Below are positions 11,583-23,687 of a stretch of DNA of 64,000 bases, one piece after another; the stretch's first letter is position 1; each line of letters begins with the position of its first letter. The notes beneath the pieces were generated by a model. It did no database searches. It worked only from the letters and a program-made list of their open reading frames with translations, and was not told where the DNA came from. Location: the NCBI GenBank assembly GCA_003259005.1, contig QLII01000001.1, positions 2,806,501 through 2,870,500 on the forward strand. Direction: 5' to 3'. Origin of the DNA: Spirosoma telluris (GTDB lineage: Bacteria > Bacteroidota > Bacteroidia > Cytophagales > Spirosomataceae). Made by a program: the position numbers and the translations under genes.

Positions 11583-11602
11583 AAAATTATTTAGTTTATA
11601 CC

Positions 11603-13247
<1,645 letters not shown>

Positions 13248-13386
13248 TCAGATTGAATCACAAAGGTACGAAGTTTTGGCGGAATTTGGGGGGAAAGATG
13301 GAACGCAGATCGTTATGATCATTATGATTTACACAGATAGAAATCTTTTTAAATCATGGCTATCTGCGTCGTCCGTGTTCTATTTT

Positions 13387-14475
13387 TCACTTGTCCCGCA
13401 CACAGCGAAAGCCAAGGTTATTGCTTCCACTACTTACTTCGCCTTTGCCCCGGCTGCCTGCTTTGTAGCGGATGCAATACTCATCGCTGCACAGGAACGA
13501 GCCACCCCGCTGTACCCGCTTTATGGCTCCGGGTTCGTCGGGATCGTAGCTATCAGATGGCCCTTGCGGATTGTTATTAACCAGTTTCGCATAATAGTCC
13601 GGCCTATAAAAATCCTGGCACCACTCCATACATTGCCATCCATGTCGTACAGGCCATAGGGATTGGCCGGAAATGATTTCACGGGTGCAACACCCACAAA
13701 ACCATCTTCGGTGGTGTTATGATCGGGGAAACTGCCCTGATAAATATTGGCGATCCATTTACCGGCTGGCTTTAACTCATCACCCCAATAGTAGGTATGA
13801 TTTCCTTTGCCACCCTGAGCGGCAAATTCCCATTCGGCTTCGGTGGGTAAGCGTTTTCCAGCCCATTTCGCATAGGCCGTCGCATCATCGTAACTAATAT
13901 GAATAACAGGCTCATTCTCATGTCCTTTTATCGAACTAGTGGGACCTTTTGGATGCTGCCAGCTTGCACCTTTTACGTATTCCCACCAGCGTAATGGATT
14001 CGCCAGAGATACTTTTGGGCAGGGGGTGTAAAAACGGCTGATCCCGGCACAAGTTGCTCAGCAGGAACACCCGGATAATCACTCGGATTCAGTGGACGCT
14101 CAGCTATGGTTTTGTAGCCCGTTGCCGCCACAAAGCGAGCAAACTCAGCGTTGGTCACTTCATGCTCGTCCATCCAGAAGCCCTTCACCGTAACCGAGTG
14201 CACCGGCCGCGCATCCTGAAATTCATCGGCCCCATTAGAAACGTACCACCCGGTATCAAGACCATTCCCACAGTACTACCTGCTCCTGACGTAGTACCTG
14301 CGGACCCATTTCGGATAGCTACAGAGCGGGAAGGCATTCCGTTCGCAATACAGGCAGCCGCAGAATCTGCCGCAGCCTGTTCTTTATTTGTCGCCTGATT
14401 GGTTGAATTGCATCCTGCCACTCCACCGAGGAACGCAAAGCCTACTAAAACAGACGAAATATAGCTTCTACACAT
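13387..14475 (-). CDS. Formylglycine-generating enzyme (sulfatase activator), predicted lipoprotein
   Basis: Three bases are missing (CCCC at 14230-14233, TTTT at 14013-14016, CC at 13626-13627); restored, the product is about 363 residues. The N-terminus [22 protein letters not shown] carries a lipobox, so it should be exported and lipidated. The FGE-sulfatase domain follows: [62 protein letters not shown] and [18 protein letters not shown]. The Cys-x4-Cys pair is in the same place as the two catalytic cysteines of human FGE. FGE oxidises a sulfatase cysteine to formylglycine with O2. It lies 72 bases after a Cys-type sulfatase gene, its likely client. The lipoprotein signal is unusual, because maturation would then happen after export. 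Confidence 0.9.
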
Positions 14476-14499
14476 ACCATTTAGTCAATTGTTTTTTCA

Positions 14500-14530
14500 G
14501 CTTTCCGAAAGTTCAAAACTTTCGGAAAGC
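14500..14530. repeat. 14-bp perfect hairpin between sulfatase and FGE genes
   Basis: Arms 14500-14513 and 14517-14530 are perfectly complementary with a 3-base loop. It lies in the 72-base gap between the sulfatase stop and the FGE start. On the transcribed minus strand no T tract follows, so it may set the FGE:sulfatase ratio or protect the 3' end rather than end transcription. Confidence 0.5.
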
Positions 14531-14547
14531 GAACCTACCAGAGTTTC

Positions 14548-16143
14548 TCAGAGCTTACTGTCAAACAGCTTAAGCGCTTCATCATCTTTGTACTTGACGA
14601 TTTGCTCTTTCAACTTCGCTTTCAGTGAGGCTGTTATGGTTTCATAGCCCTTCGCTCCATACAGGTTCTTCAAATTCTGCGGATCTTTCTGAATGTCATA
14701 CAACTCCCAGAAATCGTCGGGGCCGTAAAAACGAGCCAGGGTGTAGCGGTCAGTACGTAGTCCAAAGTGGGGAGACACATGGTGCGGTTGAGGATACTCA
14801 TAATAATGGTAATAGGCCTGATCGCGCCAGCCTTTCGTTGAGCCTTTCAGCAAAGGCAAAACGATTCACCCTGCATATAATCCGGAATAGTCGTACCAGC
14901 CAAGTTGAGCAAGGTAGGTGCCCAGTCGACATTAGAAACCACCTGTTTAACTTTACTACCCGGTTTGATAACACCCGGATACCGAATGACAAACGGGTTT
15001 TTAAGGATTCTTCATAGATCCACCGCTTATCGAACCAGCCGTGTTCGCCCAGGTAAAATCCCTGATCCGAGGTATAGACAACAATCGTGTTTTTAGCCAG
15101 GCCGCTTTTATCCAGATAATCGAGCAGTTTACCGATGTTGCGATCCAGTGAATTCGCAACCGACAGGTAATCTTTCATGTAGCGCTGATATTTCCATTCG
15201 ACTAACGCCTTGCCGCTGAGTTTCTTATCGTCAAATTCTTTACTGACTTTGTTTTCATAGTACTCATAAAATGGCTTTTTCTGCTCGGACGTAAACCGAT
15301 TATAGGAAGCCATTGCCCCTTTTGCATCATAATCAGCATGTACCTTTAAGTCACTTTTCAGGATCATGGTTTTATCAATACTCATGTCCTGCTTTTGTGC
15401 AGCGGTACGCCCTTCGTACTTATCATAGAACGTAGCGGGCAGCGGAAAGGTAACGTTATCATACGCTCCCAGGTCTTCCGTGGCGGGTAACCATTCGCGG
15501 TGGGTTGCCTTATGTCCTACCACCAAAAAGAAAGGTTTAGAGGTATCCCGGTGATCGAGCCAATCGGTGGATAAGCTCGTCACTACGTCGGTGACATAAC
15601 CCATATGGCGGTTGTCTTGTTATTGGAGTCAACAAAATCGGAATTGTAATAACTGCCATGCCCCGGCAGTATGTTCAGGTAGTCGAAGCCATGCGGCAGA
15701 CTACCCAGGTGCATTTTACCGACCCAGGCTGTCTGGTAGCCATTTTTCTGCAACTCCTCCGTAAAGACGGGCTGATTAATGTCAAATACCTTCTCATTGA
15801 ATTTATAGCCATTCCGGTGCGAAAACTGACCTGTCAGCAACGTAGCCCGGCTGGGTCCACAGATGGAATTGGCTACAACATTGTTATAAAGAATTGCCCC
15901 TTCTCTGGCTATTCGGTCGATGTTGGGCGTTTTGGCCAATTTACTTCCGTAGGCACTTATAGCCTGGGACGTATGATCGTCCGAAATAATGAAAATAATG
16001 TTAGGTGGTACGGTATTCCGGGGGGCTGTTGGGGCAGTTTCCTGTTTTTGAGTACCATGACCAATCATAGCCAGCAAAGCCAAGCCCAGCAATGATCCAG
16101 CTATAGAATAGACGAGTTTTTGTTTCATGTGTTTAAACCGCAT
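14548..16143 (-). CDS. Formylglycine-dependent sulfatase, S1 family (GlcNAc-6-sulfatase-like)
   Basis: Start at ATG 16143 or the in-frame ATG at 16128 (MKQKLVYSIAG), with a signal peptide. Three bases are missing: GG at 15607-15608, GGG at 14995-14997 and AAAA at 14858-14861. Restored, the enzyme is about 532 residues. Metal-binding start NIIFIISDDHTSQAISAYG; activation motif SICGPSRATLLTGQFSHRNGY, whose Cys would become formylglycine; then KMHLGSLPHGFDY, HKATHREWLP, TSDQGFYLGEHGWFDKRWIYEE and PFVIRYPGVIKPG. The DDHTSQAISAYG start and the overall plan recall the branch containing N-acetylglucosamine-6-sulfatases; that is recall from family knowledge and not a computed match. It is exported and probably activated by the adjacent FGE. 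Confidence 0.92.
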
Positions 16144-16259
16144 CGGCGGACCTGCAAAGGGTGCTAAGAGACAAAGATTATAATTGCTTTGTGGTCTTTT
16201 ATAAATCGATAAGTACGATTGGCTCCGCTTTTACTTTTGATACCTGTACTTACCCCCTC

Positions 16260-17182
16260 CTACATTGCCGCTAACTCCTGCCACGAAATCAGTCCGATAG
16301 CCAACACGGCTAACCCCAATCCAATTTTATTCGCGGTGGAGAGTCGTTCCCGGAAAAATAGAGCGGCCATGAGCGCAGCGAGCAGAATAACCCAATATTG
16401 TAGAGCGGATATACAAAAGCCCCATTACTCCCAAAAGCCGATAAAGCCATTAGCAAGGCATAGAAGCTTAAAAAGTTAGGTATACCCAGGGTTATGGCTC
16501 CTATCAGGCTCTTAAGCTGTATCCTTTCTTTTCCCTGAATCAGTCGAACCACAAGCATCAGTAATCCCGCCACAATAGCCCCCAGTACCATCGTCAGCGT
16601 TACCTGAATCGTTTTATCGGCCGATGGAATGTAACGGATGTTCATGTAGTTAATCATGGTGTTGGTGGCTCCGTAAAACAAAAATACGCCAACAGGTAAG
16701 AATATAGTAGCCCCTAATCGCCGGGAGGTTGGTCTGGCCGATGAGTCTGGCTCAACCGTTTGTTCTTTTTTGTACGTACTCAACCCAACAGCGAGTAGCG
16801 CCAACACAAGCCCCAGATAATTCAAGCTATCGAACGTCTTGCCGCCCGTTTGAAAAACGAACAGACTGAAACAAACTGGAATGACTAATGATAAGTTATT
16901 GGCCAGTGAGGTCGCCGTAATTCCCATCCGCTGGGTCGATGCGCCCGACAGTAGAAACGTCAGAATAAAGCCCACGCCTAACCCTAAAGCCAGCCAGGTC
17001 CAGGTTTGGGTCAGGTCGACACTAAACGACTGTCCGGCTGGCAACAGGAGTAAACCGGTCAGGAAACAAACCGGATAGTTAAACACAATGGCCTGAAACG
17101 TATTGACTTCATAGCGCGGAAATATCCGAAAGTTCAGCAGTAGCAGTACCGAAAGCAGGATGCTAAGACCTAAAAAGAGCAT
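16260..17182 (-). CDS. EamA/DMT-superfamily transporter
   Basis: Starts at ATG 17182. The CCC run at 16391-16393 lacks one base; restored, the C-terminus reads VILLAALMAALFFRERLSTANKIG and continues to the stop TAG at 16260-16262, giving about 307 residues. About ten hydrophobic segments are visible, including the first (MLFLGLSILLSVLLLLNF), and the typical late EamA motif FFRERLS before the last helix. Members export or import small metabolites across the inner membrane; substrates cannot be predicted from sequence. It follows the sulfatase gene's start region on the same strand, with no evident functional link. Confidence 0.85.
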
Positions 17183-17273
17183 GAGTACAGAAGTAGGCGG
17201 TTAATTTTGGGCTAAGTTAACCGGTCGATTCGGTTGTCGGTGTATCTTTCCGGCTGTCAACTTACGTTATGTC

Positions 17274-17944
17274 ATGAACAGGAGTTTCTCTTTTTTGCTT
17301 GCCTGTATGCTTATTCCGATTGCCCTATCCTGGGGGCAGCAGACAGTATCCATCTCGGCGACACTATCCCAACGCTTTCCCGAACCTACTATAATTACCG
17401 GTATTTATACCCTGAAAGTGATGGACAGGTGGTGGAGCCCGTATACTTAAACGGCTACCGATGGTCAAGTGGCTATTCGGCAGGTATATCAGTGCTATAC
17501 AACTATGCGCCCGGCTGGTCGGTCTCATCGGGTATCTGGTTTCAGCAGCTAAGTCTTCGCCAGACACGCCAGCCTGTAGCAGGGCCGGGGTCGGTGTCCC
17601 TTCATAATCGGGTTATCCGCTTTCCACTGCTCCTGAACTACTACTCTTCTACTCAACGCCTGTCTCCCTATTTTTCACTAGGGGTATTCGTCGATTTGCC
17701 GATTACGTCGCGGGTAGTGGTCACGCGGGATGGCGAATCAACCCAATACCTTCGACTTAAACCAACACCCCGCCCAATTTTCCATGGATTCGTAGGCATC
17801 GGGGTTCGGTATAAACTGAATGACCGATATACCCTGATGGCACAACCCGCCTGGGTCTACAAGTTTGGCCAACTGGGAGGAGCTACAACCTATGATACGT
17901 CGTTTGAACTTAGCATATTGACACAACTGGCCTATACGTTCTAG
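17274..17944 (+). CDS. Outer-membrane beta-barrel protein, function unknown
   Basis: Start is ATG 17274 (MNRSFSFLLACMLIPIALSWGQQ), a clear signal peptide. The CCC run at 17379-17381 lacks one base; restoring it gives FPRTYYNYRYLYPESDGQVVE and about 223 residues. The mature part alternates hydrophobic and polar residues (SAGISVLYNYAPGWSVSSGIW, SPYFSLGVFVDLPI, GIGVRYKLNDRYTLMAQPAW) and ends in an aromatic residue (QLAYTF), as expected for an eight-to-ten-stranded barrel. Similar small barrels are very common in Bacteroidota and mostly uncharacterised. It stands alone between the DMT transporter and a response regulator. Confidence 0.75.
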
Positions 17945-18155
17945 CGCATACGCATCTATTACTCAAATACTCAAAATTGGACTTGCTTATTTTTGTAGTC
18001 AAAAGGCTAAAAATGGCCCTAACACGGAATGCTTTCGTTGCTGGTTGTTCTGTACAGGCCTTTACATTTGGGTCAATGCTGCTTATGCAACGAAAGTTAG
18101 CTAGGCGTCGTTGCACAGGCAGCGTACATACTCCTCCAGATTTATACCATCGATT

Positions 18156-18581
18156 ATGAATAAAAATGGACCTATCATTATCATTGAAGATGACCAAGAC
18201 GACCAGCTACTGTTGACCCAGGTTTTGAAAAAGATTACGGTTACTAACGAAATTATCTTTTTCGAAGATCCTGAAGAAGCTCTCACTTTCCTGACATCTA
18301 GTGATGTAGAGCCATTTATTGTTCTGTCCGACATTAATATGCCTAAATTAAGCGGGTTGGAGTTGCGAGAAAAGGTTCACGCGAATGAAAACTTACGTCT
18401 GAAATGTATTCCTTATTTGTTCTTTACGACCAGCGCGGAGCAACAACATGTTATTGACGCTTATTCGAAGTCAGTCCAGGGCTTTTTTGTCAAACCTAGC
18501 AGTCTGGACAAATTGGAACAAATAATGAGAAAAATAATAGATTACTGGCAGGAATGTATGTCGCCTGACTATGTGAAATAG
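18156..18581 (+). CDS. Single-domain response regulator (CheY/Rcp1-like)
   Basis: Starts at ATG 18156 (MNKNGPIIIIEDDQDDQLLL) and encodes 141 residues: one receiver domain with no output domain. Acidic pocket EDDQDD, phospho-acceptor Asp in IVLSDINMPKLSG, the conserved Thr in LFFTTSA and Lys in GFFVKPSS are all present, so it should be phosphorylated by a histidine kinase. The stand-alone form with an extended C-terminal helix resembles Rcp1-type regulators paired with phytochrome or hybrid kinases. No kinase gene is present in the window. It precedes glf by about 170 bases on the same strand but probably is a separate unit. Confidence 0.88.
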   Translation: MNKNGPIIIIEDDQDDQLLLTQVLKKITVTNEIIFFEDPEEALTFLTSSDVEPFIVLSDINMPKLSGLELREKVHANENLRLKCIPYLFFTTSAEQQHVIDAYSKSVQGFFVKPSSLDKLEQIMRKIIDYWQECMSPDYVK

Positions 18582-18749
18582 CTAGGTGGTTCCTCACCGT
18601 GTGTGAGTCGTGTCAGGTTAAACGGACGAAGGTTGTTTAAAGCCTGGGAGGAACCGTTACCTCACACAAGAATGGTTAGAATAGCCGTTGAGTGTGGTCT
18701 GGTGTTGACCATTAAAAGAATGTGACCATTCATACTATACTTTCTGTTT

Positions 18750-19862
<1,113 letters not shown>

Positions 19863-20055
19863 CGCTACTTGTTTTAGGCCAATATTGCTGAAGAAAAACG
19901 TATCCGGCCTCTGACTGGATGTATAACTATGAAGGGCTGGCAAAAAATGTATTGCTTAGGGTTGTTATCAATACTGCGGTTGTAGCCTTCTTGTCTGGAA
20001 AAAAGAAAAAGTCCATCCGGTAAGGAGCTGGAAGGATTCAAGATACCTGGAGACT

Positions 20056-20664
20056 ATGAAACTTAAGTCGATTGTTGATCAGCTTCAACATGAAGCAAAA
20101 GTGATGCAGGGCGAAGCAACCAAAGATAGTATCTATGTCAGCCACACTACGTTCCCGGATGAATTGGCGGCTGGCGAAGCGTTTGTCACGTCTGTATCGA
20201 GACTAATGCATGTGAACGGCTGGTCGGCTTTGTCCAGCATTTCGGCAGATTTTGCGCTCTATAACTCGGTTGGAAGAGCTAAGCCGGAGGGCCCGGTCGA
20301 AGTGGGGGATTTTATCCAGATTGTATTGCCCGGCCCAACGCCCGAAAATTGGGTACGTGTCATCCATACGGCTTTTGACAAAAATCATGCGGAGTTCACG
20401 GTTCAACCCAGTCCTGATCCAATGGATAATAAGCCCAACCAAATTGAACACTTTTTTAATGATCAGGCTCGCAGCACCTTTCGGGTAGAAATAGGGGGGT
20501 GTACCATCCAGGCATTCCAGATTGGCCAACATGAGGGCATTAATAACCAGCAGCCACAGGCCGGAGAGCGAGCCCTTATCAACACGCTCATTGCCGAAAC
20601 AGGATGGTTGTTTTATCAGAAAATCCAGTGGCAACTCCTAACGGATTACATAGTTCACCTGTAA
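20056..20664 (+). CDS. Conserved-looking hypothetical protein, about 202 residues
   Basis: An intact frame from ATG 20056 (MKLKSIVDQLQHEAKVMQGE). No signal peptide or membrane segment is visible. It looks like a soluble alpha/beta protein with a central part VEVGDFIQIVLPGPTPENWV and VRVIHTAFDKNHAEFTVQPS, plus several aromatic positions. I do not recognise the family. It is followed by a good terminator (20746-20784) and preceded by about 190 bases without a gene after glf, so it is probably transcribed alone. Base composition is like its neighbours. Confidence 0.6.
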   Translation: MKLKSIVDQLQHEAKVMQGEATKDSIYVSHTTFPDELAAGEAFVTSVSRLMHVNGWSALSSISADFALYNSVGRAKPEGPVEVGDFIQIVLPGPTPENWVRVIHTAFDKNHAEFTVQPSPDPMDNKPNQIEHFFNDQARSTFRVEIGGCTIQAFQIGQHEGINNQQPQAGERALINTLIAETGWLFYQKIQWQLLTDYIVHL

Positions 20665-20745
20665 AGCAGCCAATTAAGTATAGGCTTGATTTTCAACGAA
20701 CTCGCCGATTGATTTTCTTTTTAATGATTTGAGGATGACATTTAT

Positions 20746-20784
20746 ACGCAGAGCCAGCCCTTCACAGGTTGACTCTGCGTTTTT
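20746..20784 (+). terminator. Rho-independent terminator after the hypothetical gene
   Basis: Arms 20746-20759 and 20767-20780 pair at 12 of 14 positions (core ACGCAGAG/CTCTGCGT) and are followed directly by a T run. It lies 80 bases after the stop of the upstream plus-strand gene and 60 bases before the esterase. Confidence 0.75.
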
Positions 20785-20838
20785 CAGCTATTCAGCCTCT
20801 GGAAAGCTAGTAGTAATTTTTACCAGTAATCCATCCTC

Positions 20839-22044
20839 ATGCAGTACGTAAAACGTTTTGCCTTGTACTTCCTCTTTGTAATCGTACTGAACAGGCTACA
20901 GGCCCAAAATACGGGAGAGCCAAATTATGACGAATCAAAAGTACCAGCTTATACCTTACCGAACGTGTTAAAAACAGTCACTAACCGGCAAGTTCGCAAT
21001 AAGGCAACATGGGAACAGCTAAGACGACCCGAAATCATTAAACTGTTTGAAGATAATGTATACGGACAAATGCCCAAAGCGTTTGACCGCCTTACCTACT
21101 CGATAAAACGGGAAAATATCAGCGCTATGGCTGGCAAAGCAACGTTGAAAGAGGTGTTGATTGAGGTTGTTCATGACCAAAAACGGCTGGCCATAAATCT
21201 TGTTCTTTTTGTGCCTACGAAGCCGAAAGGACCAGTGCCTGTTTTCCTGTTGATTAACAATCGGGGTAAAGAAAATACGGACCCTATCCGAGCACATAAA
21301 AGTGATTTCTGGCCAGCCGAAATGGTAATCGATAGCGGGTATGCCATCGCGGCTTTTCATGTTAGCGATCTGGCTCCTGATGATACGGTCAGCTATGTCA
21401 ACGGGGTACTTCGGCTTTATCCGGAGCAAGTAACCGCCCCTAACGGCATGCGCGCCATTGGAGCCTGGGCATGGGGGGCTAGTCGTGTACTTGATTATTT
21501 TGAAAAAGATCCATCTATAGATGCCAAAAAGGTGGCTATTGTCGGCCATTCCAGGGGCGGGAAAGCGGCCTTATGGGCGGCCGCTGAGGATCAACGGTTT
21601 GCGATGTGTTTTTCTAATTGTTCGGGGAATACGGGGGCAGCCCTATCCCGCAGGCGATTTGGTGAAACCATTCGGCGAATTAATACCGTTTTCCCGCACT
21701 GGTTTGCTAAAAACTACAAAAAATTCAATAACAACGAAGACTTATTGCCCGTAGATCAGCATATGCTGCTGGCAGCCATCGCTCCCAGACCTCTGTATGT
21801 GACGAATGCCTCGAAGGATCTGTGGGCTGACCCTACGGGAACCTATTTATCGTTAAAAAATGCCAGTAGTGTTTATGCTTTATACAAGCTTGGCTCTAAT
21901 CTCCCAGCTAATCCACCTGCCATTAACCAACCCATTATTAACTCGTCATTAGGCTATCATAATCGGGAAGGCGAACATAATTTGACAGCTTACGATTGGA
22001 ACAGTTTCCTAAAATTTGCAGACGTTTACCTAAAAAGCAGATAG
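20839..22044 (+). CDS. CE15-like alpha/beta-hydrolase (glucuronoyl esterase-type), secreted
   Basis: 401 residues from ATG 20839 with a signal peptide (YFLFVIVLNRLQAQ). After it come YDESKVPAYTLPNVL and WEQLRRPEIIKLFEDNVYGQ, typical of bacterial CE15 proteins. The nucleophile motif is VAIVGHSRGGKAALWAAA (Ser in GHSRGG), followed by FSNCSGNTGAALSRRRFGET, and the C-terminal catalytic His in GYHNREGEHNLTAYDW. CE15 enzymes cleave ester links between lignin alcohols and 4-O-methylglucuronate on xylan; related bacterial proteins have wider ester specificity. No xylanase gene is nearby, so the plant-cell-wall role is family knowledge only. Confidence 0.85.
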   Translation: MQYVKRFALYFLFVIVLNRLQAQNTGEPNYDESKVPAYTLPNVLKTVTNRQVRNKATWEQLRRPEIIKLFEDNVYGQMPKAFDRLTYSIKRENISAMAGKATLKEVLIEVVHDQKRLAINLVLFVPTKPKGPVPVFLLINNRGKENTDPIRAHKSDFWPAEMVIDSGYAIAAFHVSDLAPDDTVSYVNGVLRLYPEQVTAPNGMRAIGAWAWGASRVLDYFEKDPSIDAKKVAIVGHSRGGKAALWAAAEDQRFAMCFSNCSGNTGAALSRRRFGETIRRINTVFPHWFAKNYKKFNNNEDLLPVDQHMLLAAIAPRPLYVTNASKDLWADPTGTYLSLKNASSVYALYKLGSNLPANPPAINQPIINSSLGYHNREGEHNLTAYDWNSFLKFADVYLKSR

Positions 22045-22197
22045 GTAGCCATTAGAGTTTTAGCATGTTTAGAGGGCTCCTCCCTATTAAACGAATATGA
22101 TCACTCGACAAAATAACACTAAAGTAGACAACAAGACTCACTTTCAGACCCTTAAGTAAAAGCTATCCGTTTTAGATATTTGGTTTATTAAGTGCGG

Positions 22198-23664
22198 TTA
22201 CTTTCCAATACAGAACTTACTGAAAATCGACTCCAGTAAATCATCTGTTGTAATCTCACCCGTTATCGCGCCCAAATGGTGCAGCGCCACCCTCAGGTCC
22301 ATGGCTAGCCAGTCGGGAGTTACGTTTGTATCCAGGCCCGAGATCGCGCGGGCAAGCGCATCATCGGTAGCCGTGAGGTGCTCGTAATGGCGAGCGTTGG
22401 TTATCACAGCACTACCCGTTTGCACAGCCGCATCCGTACGCACACGAGACGAAAGAGCCGTTTTTAGCTCCTCCAGGTGAGTCTGCTTTGCAGCCGAAAT
22501 CCAGACAACTTTTTCTCCCAAAACGCGTTCTAAAGTCTCACGGGTGGTGTCGGTAATCGCATCCAGTTTATTACCAACGAGCAGGTAGGGTTTTCCCGAT
22601 TCACGTACTTCTGAAACGGCTGCCTGCAGTTCATTGGGTTCAATGTTCTTGCCATCGAAAAGGTAAACCACCAGCGATGCATCCCGCATTTTCTGCTGGG
22701 TCCGTTCAATACCAATGGCTTCGATCTGGTCGGTTGCCTGGCGCAAACCCGCCGTATCGATTAGCCGGAAGCGAATACCGTTGATGAATAATTCGTCTTC
22801 AATAACATCCCGCGTAGTGCCGGGAATATCGGAAACGATAGCTTTTTCTTCATTGAGTAAAGCGTTCAGCAGGGTTGACTTACCCGCGTTGGGCTTACCG
22901 ACAATAACCGTTGGAACCCCATTCTTAATCGCATTGCCGGTAGAAAAGGAGTCGATCAATGGATGAAGTACGCGCCGTATGTCGATCATCAATTGCCGTA
23001 ATCGATCGCGGTGGGCAAACTCCACGTCTTCTTCACCGAAGTCTAATTCCAGCTCTACTAAGGCCACAAAATCAATAAGTTGTTGCCGGAGTTCTTTCAA
23101 TTGTTTCGAGAAACCACCACGCAATTGGGTCAGGGCGGCCCGGTGACTGGCATCAGAATCCGACGCTATGAGATCGGCCACGGCTTCGGCCTGTACCAGA
23201 TCGAACTGGCCATTCAGAAAGGCCCGTTGGGTAAACTCACCCGGTTTAGCCAGTCGGACTCCTTCCTGCGTGAGCCGACGCAGAATCTGCTGAATGATAA
23301 ACTCCGACCCGTGGCACGAAATCTCAACCACATCTTCTTTGGTAAATGACTTCGGAGCCCGGAAAACGGTTACCAGCACTTCGTCGATGATGCTTGCCTC
23401 TCCTGTTGCGTTGGGTCGATTGCGCAGGGTCCCAAAATGAGCGGTGTGACTAGCCTGTTGCGTAAGGTCTTTACCCCGAAACATCCGGTTGGTAAGCTCA
23501 ATAGCGCCTTCGCCCGATACGCGGATAACCGCAATAGCGCCAATTCCAGGCGCGGTAGCTAAAGCGGCAATGGGTTCTGATTGAAACAAGTTTGTAGGTT
23601 GCAGTTTGAAGTTTGTAGGTTGAGGTTTGTCGTTGGCGGGTCTGTTCGCATCAGCCAACGACAA
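22198..23664 (-). CDS. mnmE: tRNA modification GTPase MnmE, start uncertain
   Basis: Complete MnmE: N-terminal tetrahydrofolate-binding domain beginning PIAALATAPGIGAIAVIRVSG, a helical domain, and an inserted G domain with GKPNAGKSTLLNALL, DIPGTTRD, DTAGLRQ and NKLD. The C-terminus FCIGK carries the family's catalytic cysteine motif. With MnmG it makes the 5-carboxymethylaminomethyl modification of wobble uridine. No ATG precedes the conserved part in frame; the frame opens at TTG 23664, and the first about 25 residues (rich in PTN and LQ) are encoded by a perfect 34-bp inverted repeat. The true start may be a TTG just before LFQSEPIAALATAPG, or another base may be missing here. Confidence 0.95.
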   Translation of the reverse strand: MSLADANRPANDKPQPTNFKLQPTNLFQSEPIAALATAPGIGAIAVIRVSGEGAIELTNRMFRGKDLTQQASHTAHFGTLRNRPNATGEASIIDEVLVTVFRAPKSFTKEDVVEISCHGSEFIIQQILRRLTQEGVRLAKPGEFTQRAFLNGQFDLVQAEAVADLIASDSDASHRAALTQLRGGFSKQLKELRQQLIDFVALVELELDFGEEDVEFAHRDRLRQLMIDIRRVLHPLIDSFSTGNAIKNGVPTVIVGKPNAGKSTLLNALLNEEKAIVSDIPGTTRDVIEDELFINGIRFRLIDTAGLRQATDQIEAIGIERTQQKMRDASLVVYLFDGKNIEPNELQAAVSEVRESGKPYLLVGNKLDAITDTTRETLERVLGEKVVWISAAKQTHLEELKTALSSRVRTDAAVQTGSAVITNARHYEHLTATDDALARAISGLDTNVTPDWLAMDLRVALHHLGAITGEITTDDLLESIFSKFCIGK

Positions 23665-23687
23665 ACCTCAACCTACAAACTTCAAAC
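23604..23687. repeat. Perfect 34-bp inverted repeat overlapping the mnmE 5' end
   Basis: Arms 23604-23637 and 23654-23687 are complementary at all 34 positions, with a 16-base loop. Half of the arm is itself a word (AAGTTTGTAGGTTG) repeated directly at 23589-23602. The right arm holds the stop codon of the MpaB-like gene (23682-23684), and the left arm falls in the mnmE reading frame. It may terminate the upstream gene, or be an inserted palindromic element. Confidence 0.85.

Noticed and set aside
18587..18667. Terminator between the response regulator and glf
   Set aside because: Complementary words (GGTTCCTC with GAGGAACC and GTGTGAG with CTCACAC) are present but arranged in swapped order, so they cannot form one nested hairpin.
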